A DNA stretch of 64,000 bases from Acidovorax sp. GW101-3H11 (GTDB lineage: Bacteria > Pseudomonadota > Gammaproteobacteria > Burkholderiales > Burkholderiaceae_C): assembly GCF_001633105.1 (NCBI RefSeq), contig NZ_LUKZ01000009.1, positions 619,423 through 683,422 of the forward strand, read 5' to 3'. Shown here in pieces: positions 18,281 through 28,675 of the stretch. The first letter of the stretch is position 1. Each line of letters begins with the position of its first letter. Below the pieces are notes generated by a model. The model searched no databases. It saw only the letters and a program-made list of their open reading frames with translations, and had not been told where the DNA came from. The position numbers and the translations under genes are program-made.

Positions 18281-19192
18281 ATGAACCGGCAATTCGACAA
18301 CCTACGCCTGGGCAGCATCGAGTTGTTCTGCCTCACGGCACAGCACCAGGGGTTCACCGCAGCGGCCAAGGCCACGGGGCTCACGGCGGCGGCTGTGAGC
18401 CGGTCGGTGGCGCGGCTGGAAGAGCGCCTGGGCGTGCGCCTGCTCATGCGCACCACGCGCCAGGTGCGCCTCACGGAGGTCGGGCAGCGCTATTACGACC
18501 AGTGCCGCAACGCGCTCACCCAGCTCAGCGAGGCCGAGCGCGAGGCATCGGGCCAGCAGCTCAAGCCTGCCGGCCTGGTGCGCGTGAGCCTGCCCACTTC
18601 GTACGGCCACCACCGCGTGTTGCCGCTGCTGCCCGCCTTCAGCCAAAAGTACCCCGACATCGAGATCGAGCTGCAGCTGTCCAACCGCAACGTGGACTTC
18701 ACCGAGGAAGGTTTTGACCTCGCCATCCGGGGCCGCACGCCGCCCGATTCGAGCCTGGTGGCCCGCAAGCTGGAGGACGCGGGCCTGGTGGTGGTCGCGG
18801 CGCCCGCCTACCTCCAGCGCCACCGCGCACCGCAGATGCCCGAGGAGCTGGAGCAGCATGAATGTGTGCAGTTTGTGCTGCCCAGCAGCGGGCAGGTGGT
18901 GCCCTGGCTGCTGGTGCGCGACGGCCAGGCCGTCGATTGGCCCACACAAGGCAAGCTGCGCTGCGCCGACGACATCCTGGGCCAGGTCACACTGGCCCGC
19001 GCGGGCGCCGGGCTGGTGCAGACCTACCGCTTTCTGGTCGAGGACGATCTGCGCAGCGGCCAGCTGGTCGAGGTGCTGGCCGCACACGCAGGCGCCTCGC
19101 GGCCGTTCTCGCTGATCTACCCCGGCAACCGGCACATGCCCCTGCGGGTGCGGGTTCTGATTGACTACCTGGTGCGTGCGCTGGGGCGTTAA
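18281..19192 (+). CDS. LysR-family transcriptional regulator
   Basis: Encodes 303 residues. The N-terminal winged helix-turn-helix is clear (GSIELFCLTAQHQGFTAAAKA, then VSRSVARLEERLGVRLLMRT, residues about 10-65). The C-terminal LysR substrate-binding domain follows (RVSLPTSYGHHRVLPLLPAF, then EEGFDLAIRGRTPPDSSL). That DLAIR..RxPPDSSL pattern is usual in the DsdC/YafC-like subgroup that regulates GST and dehydrogenase genes. It is transcribed away from the GST-tautomerase-NTF2 operon and likely regulates it through the dyad at 18227-18239. The ATG at 18281 aligns with the family's N-terminus; earlier in-frame starts are not needed. Confidence 0.92.
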   Translation: MNRQFDNLRLGSIELFCLTAQHQGFTAAAKATGLTAAAVSRSVARLEERLGVRLLMRTTRQVRLTEVGQRYYDQCRNALTQLSEAEREASGQQLKPAGLVRVSLPTSYGHHRVLPLLPAFSQKYPDIEIELQLSNRNVDFTEEGFDLAIRGRTPPDSSLVARKLEDAGLVVVAAPAYLQRHRAPQMPEELEQHECVQFVLPSSGQVVPWLLVRDGQAVDWPTQGKLRCADDILGQVTLARAGAGLVQTYRFLVEDDLRSGQLVEVLAAHAGASRPFSLIYPGNRHMPLRVRVLIDYLVRALGR

Positions 19193-19221
19193 GAGGTTCA
19201 GGCGCTGAGGCAGCACCAAGC

Positions 19222-19262
19222 AAAAAAACCCTGGTCCGATCAACGCACCAGGGTTCTTTTTT
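19222..19262. terminator. bidirectional terminator between LysR gene and icd
   Basis: AACCCTGGT (19227-19235) pairs with ACCAGGGTT (19247-19255). Seven A precede it and CTTTTTT follows, so it can serve both convergent genes. Confidence 0.85.
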
Positions 19263-19300
19263 GCGGCGTTCCGAGCCGCCCCGAAGCCAGGGAGCCTCGA

Positions 19301-20560
<1,260 letters not shown>

Positions 20561-20786
20561 GGGTGGGGAGTCTCCGGTATGCGCCGAATGGAATTCGGTC
20601 GATGAAGGGGAAAAGCAAGAAAAGGGAGCACCGCCAACGGCGCGGCGGTGTGGTTTCAAACCATTCTAATGACAAAATTTTTCATCCAAGACCCTGTCAA
20701 CGCGCTGGGCGCTGCTATCGTTGCGAGTGGAGCCGTGCGGTTCTCGTACGGCCCTTCAACCTTCGTTCACACTGGAATCGGCATAT

Positions 20787-20990
20787 ATGAAAAAACTCCT
20801 CGCTGTCCTCGTGGCCGGTCTGTTCACCGCTGGTGCTTTTGCACAGGCACCTGCAGCCGCCCCCACCACCACCGCCCCCGCTGCGGCCCCCATGACGGCC
20901 CAGTCCGCCGCCCCCGCCACCAAGAAGGTTGCCAAGAAAAAGGCCACCAAAAAGGTCGCCAAGAAGAAAGCCACCCACAAGGCCGCCTGA
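20787..20990 (+). CDS. small secreted Ala/Lys-rich protein
   Basis: Encodes 67 residues. A clean signal peptide (MKKLLAVLVAGLFTAGAFA, cleavage before QAPAAA) is followed by a Pro/Ala/Thr linker. The C-terminus is very basic and repeated (KKVAKKKATKKVAKKKATHK, with the seven-residue unit KKVAKKK occurring twice). The mature peptide is therefore a short polycation in the periplasm or outside. Similar small proteins of unknown function occur in Comamonadaceae, as far as I recall. Single-gene unit with its own terminator at 21053. Nucleic-acid, polyphosphate or LPS binding is conceivable but unproven. The ribosome-binding site is weak. Confidence 0.75.
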   Translation: MKKLLAVLVAGLFTAGAFAQAPAAAPTTTAPAAAPMTAQSAAPATKKVAKKKATKKVAKKKATHKAA

Positions 20991-21052
20991 AGCAGTCTGG
21001 CAAGGTCAGGCACCCCCATCACAGGGGCCTCTGACCTTCACTGATTCAAAAT

Positions 21053-21078
21053 CGCCCGCACCAGCGGGCGTTTTCTTT
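21053..21078 (+). terminator. intrinsic terminator
   Basis: CGCCCGC (21053-21059) and GCGGGCG (21064-21070) form the stem, followed by TTTTCTTT. It ends the Lys-rich peptide gene. Confidence 0.8.
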
Positions 21079-21189
21079 GGTGCCGCGACCCGGCACACAG
21101 CGCCAGAACTTTCTGCGCGCTGAGCAGTCCGTCCCTGGCGCAGCCCGTTGTTGTCCGCCATGTTCCTTGTTGAATTGAAAGTTCCGCCC

Positions 21190-21732
21190 ATGACCGCCTC
21201 ACGCGCCACCCCTGCCCCCTCGTTGGATGCCTTGCACACTGCCACGGGCATTCTTCAGCGCCTTGCCCGACGCACTGCGGGGTTCTGGAGTGCTGTGTGC
21301 GTGGCATGTTCGCTGGCGGTCCCCGCTGGTGTCGCAACCGCCCAGGAGGGCCCCCAGCTGAACCTGCAGCGCGTAGAGCTGACCGCTGGCATGCACCGCA
21401 TTGACGCCCAGGTGGCCGCCGCCCCGCAGGAGCGCCAGACCGGGCTCATGCACCGCAAGGACATGCCCCAGCACGAGGGCATGCTGTTTGTGTTTGAACA
21501 ACCCGCGCAGCAATGCTTCTGGATGAAAAACACGCTGCTGCCGCTCACGGCGGCGTTTGTGGATGACGACGGCACCATCGTGAACCTGGCGGACATGAAG
21601 CCCCAGACGCTGGACTCGCACTGCTCGGCCAAGCCGGTGCGTTATGTGCTGGAGATGAACCAGGGCTGGTTTGCCAAGAAGAACATCAAGGCGGGCGCCA
21701 AACTGACCGGGGCGCCCTTCAGCCGCAAATGA
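21190..21732 (+). CDS. DUF192 family protein
   Basis: Encodes 180 residues from the ATG at 21190; an ATG at 21160 or a TTG at 21148 would lengthen it, and neither start has a strong ribosome-binding site. A hydrophobic signal or anchor (FWSAVCVACSLAVPAGVATAQ) is followed by a DUF192 domain: IDAQVAAAPQERQTGLMHRK, EGMLFVFEQPAQQCFWMKNT, PLTAAFVDDDGTI, and a final VRYVLEMNQGWF. The conserved RxxGLMxR and FWMKNT motifs are diagnostic. Exported protein of unknown function; the family is sometimes found beside cold-shock genes. Stand-alone gene. Confidence 0.88.
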   Translation: MTASRATPAPSLDALHTATGILQRLARRTAGFWSAVCVACSLAVPAGVATAQEGPQLNLQRVELTAGMHRIDAQVAAAPQERQTGLMHRKDMPQHEGMLFVFEQPAQQCFWMKNTLLPLTAAFVDDDGTIVNLADMKPQTLDSHCSAKPVRYVLEMNQGWFAKKNIKAGAKLTGAPFSRK

Positions 21733-21767
21733 TGCCGGGGCTGCGCCCGCCGCCCGCACTCACTCCC

Positions 21768-21822
21768 ATTTCGATAGCAAACATCGCTTGATGGACGCGC
21801 GCAAGCAGCCGAAAAAGCTTTG
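21768..21822 (-). repeat. dispersed palindromic repeat, copy B
   Basis: Reverse orientation: on the minus strand it reads GCTTTTTCGGCTGCTTGCGC, then GTCCATCAAGCG and GCTATCGAAA. It matches copy E (57378) at CCATCAAGCG and GCTATC-AAA. Confidence 0.7.
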
Positions 21823-21830
21823 AAGAACCC

Positions 21831-21862
21831 ACAAAAAAACGGCCCCCGGGCCGTTTTTTTGT
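21831..21862. terminator. bidirectional terminator
   Basis: ACAAAAAAACGGCCC pairs perfectly with GGGCCGTTTTTTTGT around a 2-base centre. It serves the DUF192 gene and the convergent sodB. Confidence 0.9.
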
Positions 21863-21906
21863 GGCGACAGCCACCAGGGCGAACCCCGGCGGCCATGCGC
21901 TGGGCA

Positions 21907-22488
21907 TCAGGCGAAGTTGGCTTCGGCAAACTTCCAGTTAACCAGCTTGTCGAGGAAGGTCTCGACAAACTTGGGGCGCATGTTGCGGTAGTCGATGTAG
22001 TAGGCGTGTTCCCACACGTCCACCGTCAGCAGGGCCTTGTCGGCGGTGGTCAGGGGCGTGCCGGCGGCGCCGGTGTTGACGATGTCCACGCTGCCGTCGG
22101 CCTTCTTCACCAGCCAGGTCCAGCCCGAACCGAAGTTGCCCACGGCAGACTTCACAAAGGCTTCCTTGAAAGCGGCGTAGCTGCCCCACTTGGCGTTGAT
22201 GGCAGCAGCCAGTGCGCCCGAAGGCTCACCGCCACCCTGGGGGGCCATGCAGTTCCAGAAGAAGGTGTGGTTCCAGATTTGCGCGGCGTTGTTGTAGATG
22301 CCGCCGCTCGACTTCTTGACGATCTCTTCGAGCGTCAGGGATTCGAACTCGGTGCCCTTTTGCAGGTTGTTGAGGTTCACCACGTAGGCGTTGTGGTGCT
22401 TGCCGTGGTGGAATTCCAGCGTTTCCTGGCTGTAGTGCGGGGCCAGAGCGTCGATGGCGTAGGGCAGCGGGGGAAGGGTGTGTTCCAT
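21907..22488 (-). CDS. sodB: superoxide dismutase (Fe type)
   Basis: Encodes 193 residues starting [18 protein letters not shown], the usual Fe/Mn-SOD opening. Metal ligands are visible in [13 protein letters not shown] (first His), IWNHTFFW (second His) and the C-terminal [13 protein letters not shown] (Asp and His). The string [12 protein letters not shown] and the central [10 protein letters not shown] favour the iron-type subgroup. It converts superoxide to hydrogen peroxide and oxygen in the cytoplasm. The start at 22488 was chosen because the 15 upstream in-frame residues lie before the family N-terminus. Single-gene unit. Confidence 0.95.
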   Translation of the reverse strand: MEHTLPPLPYAIDALAPHYSQETLEFHHGKHHNAYVVNLNNLQKGTEFESLTLEEIVKKSSGGIYNNAAQIWNHTFFWNCMAPQGGGEPSGALAAAINAKWGSYAAFKEAFVKSAVGNFGSGWTWLVKKADGSVDIVNTGAAGTPLTTADKALLTVDVWEHAYYIDYRNMRPKFVETFLDKLVNWKFAEANFA

Positions 22489-22669
22489 GGTGGTATTTCC
22501 TCGTGGTTTGAAATTCTGGGATGCCGCCTGCAACGCGGGCTTTCCTGAGCAATGCAGTCGGACACAGCGCGAGGGGGCATTGTAGGAACATCAGGTGACC
22601 TGTGCAGGCTCAGGGAGACCCCATCGCACACAAGGGGCCCGAAAAAACCGATAGCCCCTCAGAACCTGT

Positions 22670-23998
22670 TCACAACAGGCGTGGTTGTGCGGCCACCGTC
22701 ACATCCACCACACCGTCGGCCAGCGTAGCGCGCAGGGCATCGCCCGGGTGGGCCTGCTGCACGCTGGTCACGGCCCGGCCCCCGGTGTCGGTCAGCAGCG
22801 CATAGCCGCGCTGCAGCACCAGGCGCGGGTCGAGCAGATCCAGGCGCAGGGCGGCGCGATCCAGCCGCTGGGTGTGTTGTGCCACGCAGCGCTGCATTTT
22901 TTGAGGCAAATTGGCCTCCATCGCCTGTTGGGACTGGCTAAGCCGCTGCAGTTTCAGGAGCACGCCATGGCGCATGCGCTGGGCCAGCCGGGCCAGCTGC
23001 AGCTGCTCACGCGCCACCAGGCCCGAGGGGCGGCCCAGGCGCGCGGCGGCCTGGTCCAGCCGCTGGTGGCGTGCGTCGAGCTGGCGCTCCACGCCATCGG
23101 CCAGGCGACCGGCCAACAGACCCAAGGCGCCCAGCCACACCTCGCGCGGCTGGGCCACCAGCTCGGCCGCCGCCGTGGGCGTGGGCGCGCGCAGGTCGGC
23201 GCAGAAGTCGGCAATGGTGAAGTCGGTCTCATGCCCCACCCCGCTGATCAGGGGCACCGGGCTTTGCACGATGGTGCGGGCCAGTTGCTCGTCGTTGAAG
23301 GCCCAGAGGTCTTCGATGGAGCCGCCACCGCGCACGAGCAGGATCACATCCACCGGCGGGTTTTGGGCCAAATCGGCCCCTTGGGCGCGCCCCGCTTGCG
23401 CAAGCAGATACATTTTTGATAGCGCCGCCACCAGCGACGCCGGGGCGGCTGCCCCTTGCACCAGCGCAGGCACCAGCACCACGGGGATGTGTGGCACGCG
23501 GCGGCGCAGCGCCGTGACCACGTCGTGCAGCGCCGCCGCACCGGGCGAGGTCACGAGGCCAATGGCGCGCGGCAGCAGCGGCAGCGGGCGCTTGCGGGCG
23601 GTGTCAAACAAGCCTTCGGCATCCAGCTGGGCCTTCAGGCGCAGGAACTGCTCGAACAGCGCGCCCTGCCCGGCCCGCTGCATGCTCTCGACGATGAACT
23701 GCAGGTCACCGCGCGCCTCGTACACCCCCAGGCGCCCGCGCACTTCCACCAATTCGCCATCGCGCGGCGAAAAGTCAAGCAGGCTGGCGGCACGGCGAAA
23801 CATGGCGCAGCGCAGCTGGCCGTTGGCATCCTTGATCGAAAAATAGCAATGCCCGCTGGATGCGCGCGAGAAGCCCGTTATCTCGCCGCGCACGGCCACA
23901 GGATTGAAGCGCGCCTCCAGCGCATCAGCAATGGCGCGGCACAGCGCGCCAACTTCCCACACACGCGGCGCCACGCCTGGGTTTGTGCGCTCAAACAT
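22670..23998 (-). CDS. xseA: exodeoxyribonuclease VII large subunit
   Basis: Encodes 442 residues. An N-terminal OB-fold (RFNPVAVRGEITGFSRASSG, then CYFSIKDANGQLRCAMF) is followed by the catalytic region RAIGLVTSPGAAALHDVVTA, VILLVRGGGSIEDLWAFND and SGVGHETDFTIADFCADLRA. The C-terminal coiled region ends in the usual VLQRGYALLTD segment. With XseB it degrades single-stranded DNA to acid-soluble oligonucleotides. Residues about 190-212 (SKMYLLAQAGRAQGADLAQN) are encoded by a copy of the dispersed palindromic repeat and appear to be an insertion compared with what I expect for the family. Confidence 0.95.
   Translation of the reverse strand: MFERTNPGVAPRVWEVGALCRAIADALEARFNPVAVRGEITGFSRASSGHCYFSIKDANGQLRCAMFRRAASLLDFSPRDGELVEVRGRLGVYEARGDLQFIVESMQRAGQGALFEQFLRLKAQLDAEGLFDTARKRPLPLLPRAIGLVTSPGAAALHDVVTALRRRVPHIPVVLVPALVQGAAAPASLVAALSKMYLLAQAGRAQGADLAQNPPVDVILLVRGGGSIEDLWAFNDEQLARTIVQSPVPLISGVGHETDFTIADFCADLRAPTPTAAAELVAQPREVWLGALGLLAGRLADGVERQLDARHQRLDQAAARLGRPSGLVAREQLQLARLAQRMRHGVLLKLQRLSQSQQAMEANLPQKMQRCVAQHTQRLDRAALRLDLLDPRLVLQRGYALLTDTGGRAVTSVQQAHPGDALRATLADGVVDVTVAAQPRLL
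23368..23423 (+). repeat. dispersed palindromic repeat inside xseA
   Basis: Reads AATCGGCCCCTTGGGCGCGC, GCTTGCGCAAGCAG and ATTTTTGATAG. It aligns with intergenic copy E and lies in frame within xseA (opposite strand to the repeat orientation). Confidence 0.65.
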
Positions 23999-24351
23999 GA
24001 GAAACGGCGGGCGTTTGCGCAGGGCTCACCGCGCAAGTACTCCACAGAAACCAGCCCGCACCAGAGCACACTGGGTCACAACCAAAAACCGCCCGCAAAA
24101 CACCAGCGCACGTACAAGTCATTGATTTATAAAGATTTTTCATTGCGCAATTTTTCATCAATCTGTTGCAAGCACGGTGTGGAGCCACTTTGCGAGGCCT
24201 GGAACAGGGGTTGCCCACAAAGTTATCCACAGATTTTGTGGGTGAGCAGGAACGGGGGCCGTGTGCACGGCAACGTAACGGTTTGTGACGTCAAGAGCCC
24301 CCGCAAGCTGGGCCATAATCGCCGATTGCTTTCATCTGCGCGGAGAGAGAT
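23999..24351. promoter_or_regulatory. divergent xseA/exbB region with DnaA-box-like sites
   Basis: 353 bp without a gene. It contains a perfect consensus DnaA box TTATCCACA at 24223-24231 and a near match TTGCCCACA at 24211-24219. An AT-rich stretch with TTTATAAAGATTTTTCATTG lies at about 24126-24145, and TGTGGAG near 24179. It must carry promoters for xseA (leftward) and exbB (rightward). DnaA control is a suggestion, not a demonstrated function. Confidence 0.45.
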
Positions 24352-24999
24352 TTGCTGTCCATCATACAAGCCGCAGGCTGGCCCATCTGGCCCCTGATTG
24401 CGTGTTCCGTCCTGGGAATGGCGCTGATTTTCGAACGTTTCGTGGCCCTCAAGACGGCCCGCGTCGCCCCCCCGAAATTGCTGGATGAAGCGATCACCGT
24501 GTCGTCCAAGGCCTTGCCCACCCCCGATGTGGTGAACCAGCTGGCGCAGAACTCGGCCCTGGGTGAAGTGCTGGCCAGCGGCCTGCGCACCCTCAACAGC
24601 AACCCCCAGTGCAGTGAAACCGACCTGCGCGCCGCCATGGAAGGCACCGGCCGCGCCGTGGCGCACCGGCTGGAAAAGTACCTCTCGGCGCTGGCCACCA
24701 TCGCCTCGGCAGCGCCCCTGCTGGGCCTGCTGGGCACCGTCATCGGCATGATCGAGATCTTTGGCTCGCAAGCAGGCGGCGGCGGTGTAGGCCAGGCCAT
24801 GGGCGGCGGCAACCCCGCCCAGTTGGCGCATGGCATCTCGATCGCGCTCTACAACACCGCCTTTGGCCTCATCGTGGCCATCCCGGCGCTGATCTTCTGG
24901 CGCTACTTCCGCGCCCGCGTGGATGCGTACCTGCTTACCCTGGAGCTGGCTTCGGAACAATTCGTGCGCCACATCCTGCGCTTGCGCAAAGCCAAGTAA
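24352..24999 (+). CDS. exbB: MotA/TolQ/ExbB proton-channel protein
   Basis: Encodes 215 residues, starting at TTG after a strong ribosome-binding site (GGAGAGAGA). The first membrane helix is [21 protein letters not shown]. Two more follow ([25 protein letters not shown], with its Thr, and [22 protein letters not shown]). The [11 protein letters not shown] and [12 protein letters not shown] motifs are diagnostic for ExbB/TolQ. With the ExbD protein encoded next it harvests proton-motive force for TonB-dependent import such as the receptor at 2537. Gene order exbB-exbD-lpxK-trm112-kdsB is common in Betaproteobacteria. A TolQ role cannot be excluded by sequence. Confidence 0.88.
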   Translation: MLSIIQAAGWPIWPLIACSVLGMALIFERFVALKTARVAPPKLLDEAITVSSKALPTPDVVNQLAQNSALGEVLASGLRTLNSNPQCSETDLRAAMEGTGRAVAHRLEKYLSALATIASAAPLLGLLGTVIGMIEIFGSQAGGGGVGQAMGGGNPAQLAHGISIALYNTAFGLIVAIPALIFWRYFRARVDAYLLTLELASEQFVRHILRLRKAK

Positions 25000-25016
25000 A
25001 GCCGACCTCAAGCCCC

Positions 25017-25463
25017 ATGAACTTCCGCCCCCGCGCCAAGGAAGAGCCGGAGATCAACCTGATCCCGTTCATCGACGTGCTGCTGGTGATCCTCATCTTT
25101 CTGATGCTGACCACCACCTACAGCAAGTTCACCGAGCTGCAACTCACCCTGCCCGTGGCCGACGCCGAGCAGCAGCGCGACCACCCCAAGGAAATCATCG
25201 TGGCCGTGGCGGCCGATGGCCGTTATGCTGTCAACAAGACGGGCGTAGACGGCAAGGGCGTGGATTCCATCGCCCAGGCCCTGCGTGCTGCGGCCACGGC
25301 CGGCCCCGGCAGCGTGGTCATTATCAGCGCCGACGCCATGGCGCCGCACCAGTCCGTGGTCACGGTGATGGAGGCCGCGCGCCGCGTGGGTCTCACGCAG
25401 ATCACGTTTGCCACGCAGTCGTCGTCCGCGTCCGCACGCGCGACCAACGCGGCCAGCCGCTGA
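25017..25463 (+). CDS. exbD: biopolymer transport protein ExbD/TolR
   Basis: Encodes 148 residues with one N-terminal membrane helix containing the essential Asp: [20 protein letters not shown] (Asp at residue 20). A periplasmic domain follows ([15 protein letters not shown], then [26 protein letters not shown]). It partners the ExbB-type channel encoded 17 bp upstream. The tail is Ser/Ala-rich ([14 protein letters not shown]). Five bases separate it from lpxK, so transport energising and lipid A synthesis genes are co-transcribed here. Confidence 0.92.
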   Translation: MNFRPRAKEEPEINLIPFIDVLLVILIFLMLTTTYSKFTELQLTLPVADAEQQRDHPKEIIVAVAADGRYAVNKTGVDGKGVDSIAQALRAAATAGPGSVVIISADAMAPHQSVVTVMEAARRVGLTQITFATQSSSASARATNAASR

Positions 25464-25468
25464 CGGGC

Positions 25469-26581
25469 ATGGGCGCCCCCGGGCCACAGCCGCCCCCGGC
25501 AACGCCCTCCCCCGCCCGCCCGCCCACCGGGCGCGCCACCGCCGAACAAGGCCTGCAAAAAATCTGGCAAACCCGGGGCCTGGCCGCCTGGGCCCTGTCG
25601 CCCGTTGCGCTGCTGTATGGCGCGCTGGTGGTAGTGCGCCGCCTGCTTTACCGCACCGGCCTGCTGCACTCTGAACACCCCGGCCGCCCCGTGATCGTGG
25701 TCGGCAATGTGATTGCCGGGGGCGCTGGCAAGACGCCGGTGGTCATTGCGCTGGCGAAACATCTGCAGGCACAGGGCCTGCAGGTGGGTGTCATTTCGCG
25801 CGGCTATGGCCGCAGCACCCAGGATTGCCGCGCGGTGCTGCCCGAAAGCCCGGCCAGTGAAGTGGGCGACGAGCCCGCGCTGATCGCGCGCAGCTTTGCG
25901 GGAACTGCCTCCCTGCCCGTGTTTGTGGCGCCGCGCCGCATCACCGCCGCACGGGCACTGCTGGCCGCCCACCCCGGCACCGATGTGATCGTCTGCGACG
26001 ATGGCCTGCAGCACCTGGCGCTGCGGCGCGATATGGAAATCTGCATCTTCAACGACCAGGGCGTGGGCAATGGCTGGCTGCTGCCCGCCGGGCCGTTGCG
26101 CGAACCCTGGCCGCGCCGGGTGGACTTTGTGCTGCATGCGGGTGACAAGCCCCCCGGTGGAACCTCAGCCCCGTCATTTGGCCTGCAGCGCCGCCTAGCC
26201 CCTTGGGCGGTGCGGTCAGACGGCAGCCAGGTACCGTTGGCCCAGCTGAGGGGCCAAGCTCTGCACGCCTTGGCAGCCGTGGCGCGGCCCGGCGACTTCT
26301 TTGCCATGCTGCGGTCTGAAGGCCTGACCTTGGCGCACACCGAAGCCCTGTCGGATCACTATGATTTCAATAGCTGGAAGCGACCACTGGATGCGCGGAA
26401 GCCCGTGATTTGCACCGAAAAAGACGCCGTCAAACTGTGGGCCCTGCACCCCGAGGCGCTGGCCGTGCCTTTGGCCGTGCAGATCGACCCCCGCTTTTTT
26501 GCTGCGCTGGATACGAAGCTGTCAGCACTGCTGGCCCAGGCCGCAGCACACAGGCCGCCGCTATCATCCCCCCCTGCCTGA
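25469..26581 (+). CDS. lpxK: tetraacyldisaccharide 4'-kinase
   Basis: Encodes 370 residues. LpxK phosphorylates the 4' position of tetraacyldisaccharide-1-phosphate to give lipid IVA at the inner membrane. An N-terminal amphipathic or membrane helix ([20 protein letters not shown]) precedes a P-loop, [14 protein letters not shown]. Further family motifs: [28 protein letters not shown] and VLHAG, with CTEKDAVKL near the C-terminus. A Pro-rich N-terminal extension of about 25 residues is present. Residues about 298-314 ([17 protein letters not shown]) are read from a copy of the dispersed palindromic repeat at 26361-26411. Confidence 0.94.
   Translation: MGAPGPQPPPATPSPARPPTGRATAEQGLQKIWQTRGLAAWALSPVALLYGALVVVRRLLYRTGLLHSEHPGRPVIVVGNVIAGGAGKTPVVIALAKHLQAQGLQVGVISRGYGRSTQDCRAVLPESPASEVGDEPALIARSFAGTASLPVFVAPRRITAARALLAAHPGTDVIVCDDGLQHLALRRDMEICIFNDQGVGNGWLLPAGPLREPWPRRVDFVLHAGDKPPGGTSAPSFGLQRRLAPWAVRSDGSQVPLAQLRGQALHALAAVARPGDFFAMLRSEGLTLAHTEALSDHYDFNSWKRPLDARKPVICTEKDAVKLWALHPEALAVPLAVQIDPRFFAALDTKLSALLAQAAAHRPPLSSPPA
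26361..26411 (-). repeat. dispersed palindromic repeat inside lpxK
   Basis: On the minus strand it reads CACGGGCTTCCGCGCATCCA and CCAGCTATTGAAAT. It aligns with intergenic copies C (GGGCTTCTGCGCGCATCCA) and F (CCAGCTATTGAAAT) and is in frame with lpxK. Confidence 0.65.
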
Positions 26582-26629
26582 ATGGGCCTTGCCCCACCCC
26601 CCTGAATCTTCCAGGAAAGCCCCGCCCCC

Positions 26630-26812
26630 ATGGACCCCAAACTGCTTGAACTGCTGGTCTGCCCCGTCACCAAAGGCCCCCTGACCTATGACCGCGAGGC
26701 GCAGGAACTCGTCTCGCGCAGCGCACGGCTGGCCTACCCGGTGCGTGACGGCATTCCGGTGTTGCTGGAAAACGAAGCCCGCACGCTGACCGATGAGGAA
26801 CTGGAGCGGTGA
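26630..26812 (+). CDS. Trm112 family protein
   Basis: Encodes 60 residues: [20 protein letters not shown], then [23 protein letters not shown]. This is the short bacterial Trm112/YcaR form. It keeps only one Cys (CPVTKG) in place of the zinc-binding cysteines of eukaryotic Trm112. It is nearly always found beside lpxK and kdsB, as here. It probably assists a methyltransferase or the neighbouring enzymes, but its function in bacteria is not settled. Its TGA overlaps the kdsB GTG start (26809-26812). Confidence 0.9.
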   Translation: MDPKLLELLVCPVTKGPLTYDREAQELVSRSARLAYPVRDGIPVLLENEARTLTDEELER

Positions 26813-27627
26813 GCGCCACCGCCGCCCCGGCAGCGACCAGCCCCTTCACGGTGCTGATCCCGGCGCGCATGGCCTCAAGCCGCCTGCCGGACAAACCCCT
26901 GGCCGACATCGCCGGGTTGCCCATGGTGGTGCGCGTGGCCCAGCGCGCTGCGCAAAGCGCCGCCACCCGCGTGGTGGTGGCTGCCGACGATGCCCGCATC
27001 CTGCAGGCCTGCCAGGCCCACGGCGTGCAGGCCATCATGACCCGGCCCGACCACGCCAGCGGCAGCGACCGGCTGGCCGAAGCCTGCACCCAGCTGGGTC
27101 TGGCGGGCGACGACATCGTCGTCAACGTGCAGGGCGACGAACCTTTGATGGACCCGGCGCTCATCAACGCCGTGGCAAGCCTGTTGCCTGCGCGGCCCGA
27201 AGCCAGCATGGGCACGGCAGCCCATGCGATTGCCTCGCTGGCCGACGTGGCCAACCCCAATGTGGTGAAGGTGGTGCTCGACGCGCAGGGCCTGGCGCAT
27301 TACTTCAGCCGCGCGCCCATCCCGTTTGCGCGCGACCATGTGGGCACTGCGTGGTGGCAAGGCGCCGCGCAGGCGGCGGCCCCGGGTGTTGCGGCACTGG
27401 CGGGCTTTGCGCCGCTGCGGCACATCGGCATCTACAGCTACCGCGCCGGTTTTCTGCGGCAGTTTCCGCAACTGGCCCCGGCACCGACCGAGGCCGTGGA
27501 GGCGCTGGAACAACTGCGCGCCCTCTGGCATGGCCACCGCATCGCCGTGCACATCGCAGACACGGCCCCGGGCCCGGGCGTGGACACCCCCGAAGACCTG
27601 GAGCGGGTGCGCGCACTGCTTGGCTGA
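26809..27627 (+). CDS. kdsB: 3-deoxy-manno-octulosonate cytidylyltransferase
   Basis: Encodes 272 residues from a GTG start overlapping the Trm112 stop. KdsB activates Kdo with CTP to CMP-Kdo for the LPS inner core. Motifs: [20 protein letters not shown] (nucleotide binding), [34 protein letters not shown] and, near the end, [20 protein letters not shown]. The LGIYSYR-type segment appears as [15 protein letters not shown]. It is somewhat longer than the E. coli enzyme (248), mainly from an Ala/Gly-rich insertion near residue 185 ([15 protein letters not shown]). Confidence 0.95.
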   Translation: MSATAAPAATSPFTVLIPARMASSRLPDKPLADIAGLPMVVRVAQRAAQSAATRVVVAADDARILQACQAHGVQAIMTRPDHASGSDRLAEACTQLGLAGDDIVVNVQGDEPLMDPALINAVASLLPARPEASMGTAAHAIASLADVANPNVVKVVLDAQGLAHYFSRAPIPFARDHVGTAWWQGAAQAAAPGVAALAGFAPLRHIGIYSYRAGFLRQFPQLAPAPTEAVEALEQLRALWHGHRIAVHIADTAPGPGVDTPEDLERVRALLG

Positions 27628-27822
27628 GGGCCCGGCCCACCCTGTGCTGCACTGTGGTGGTGCAGCCCGGGGAGACTGCCGCCCATCTAGTCGCCGATGT
27701 AAGTCAGCGCAAGGTGGTCACATGCTATCCTCGACCGCAACGAGAGCACCGCATCCCGGGCGCACAGAACGGCTACAGGCGCCCTTCGCGCGTCCCCGCC
27801 AGCGGCGCCAACTGATTTCTAA

Positions 27823-28494
<672 letters not shown>

Positions 28495-28555
28495 GACCAG
28501 AAAATAATGCGGTCACTAATGCGGCGGCCCCGGCCACGCTGATCGCTACGAACCG

Positions 28556-28587
28556 GCGACGCCCTGCACAGGGGCGTCGCTTTTTTT
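28556..28587 (+). terminator. intrinsic terminator of adk
   Basis: GCGACGCCC and GGGCGTCGC form the stem with a 7-base loop, followed by seven T. Confidence 0.9.
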
Positions 28588-28675
28588 ATGGCGCCACCAT
28601 GCCCGTGCGCCGACGCTGCCCGGCGGCATCAGCTCCGCCGCAGCGCCCCATATCACTCAGGTGTTGACCCACGCA

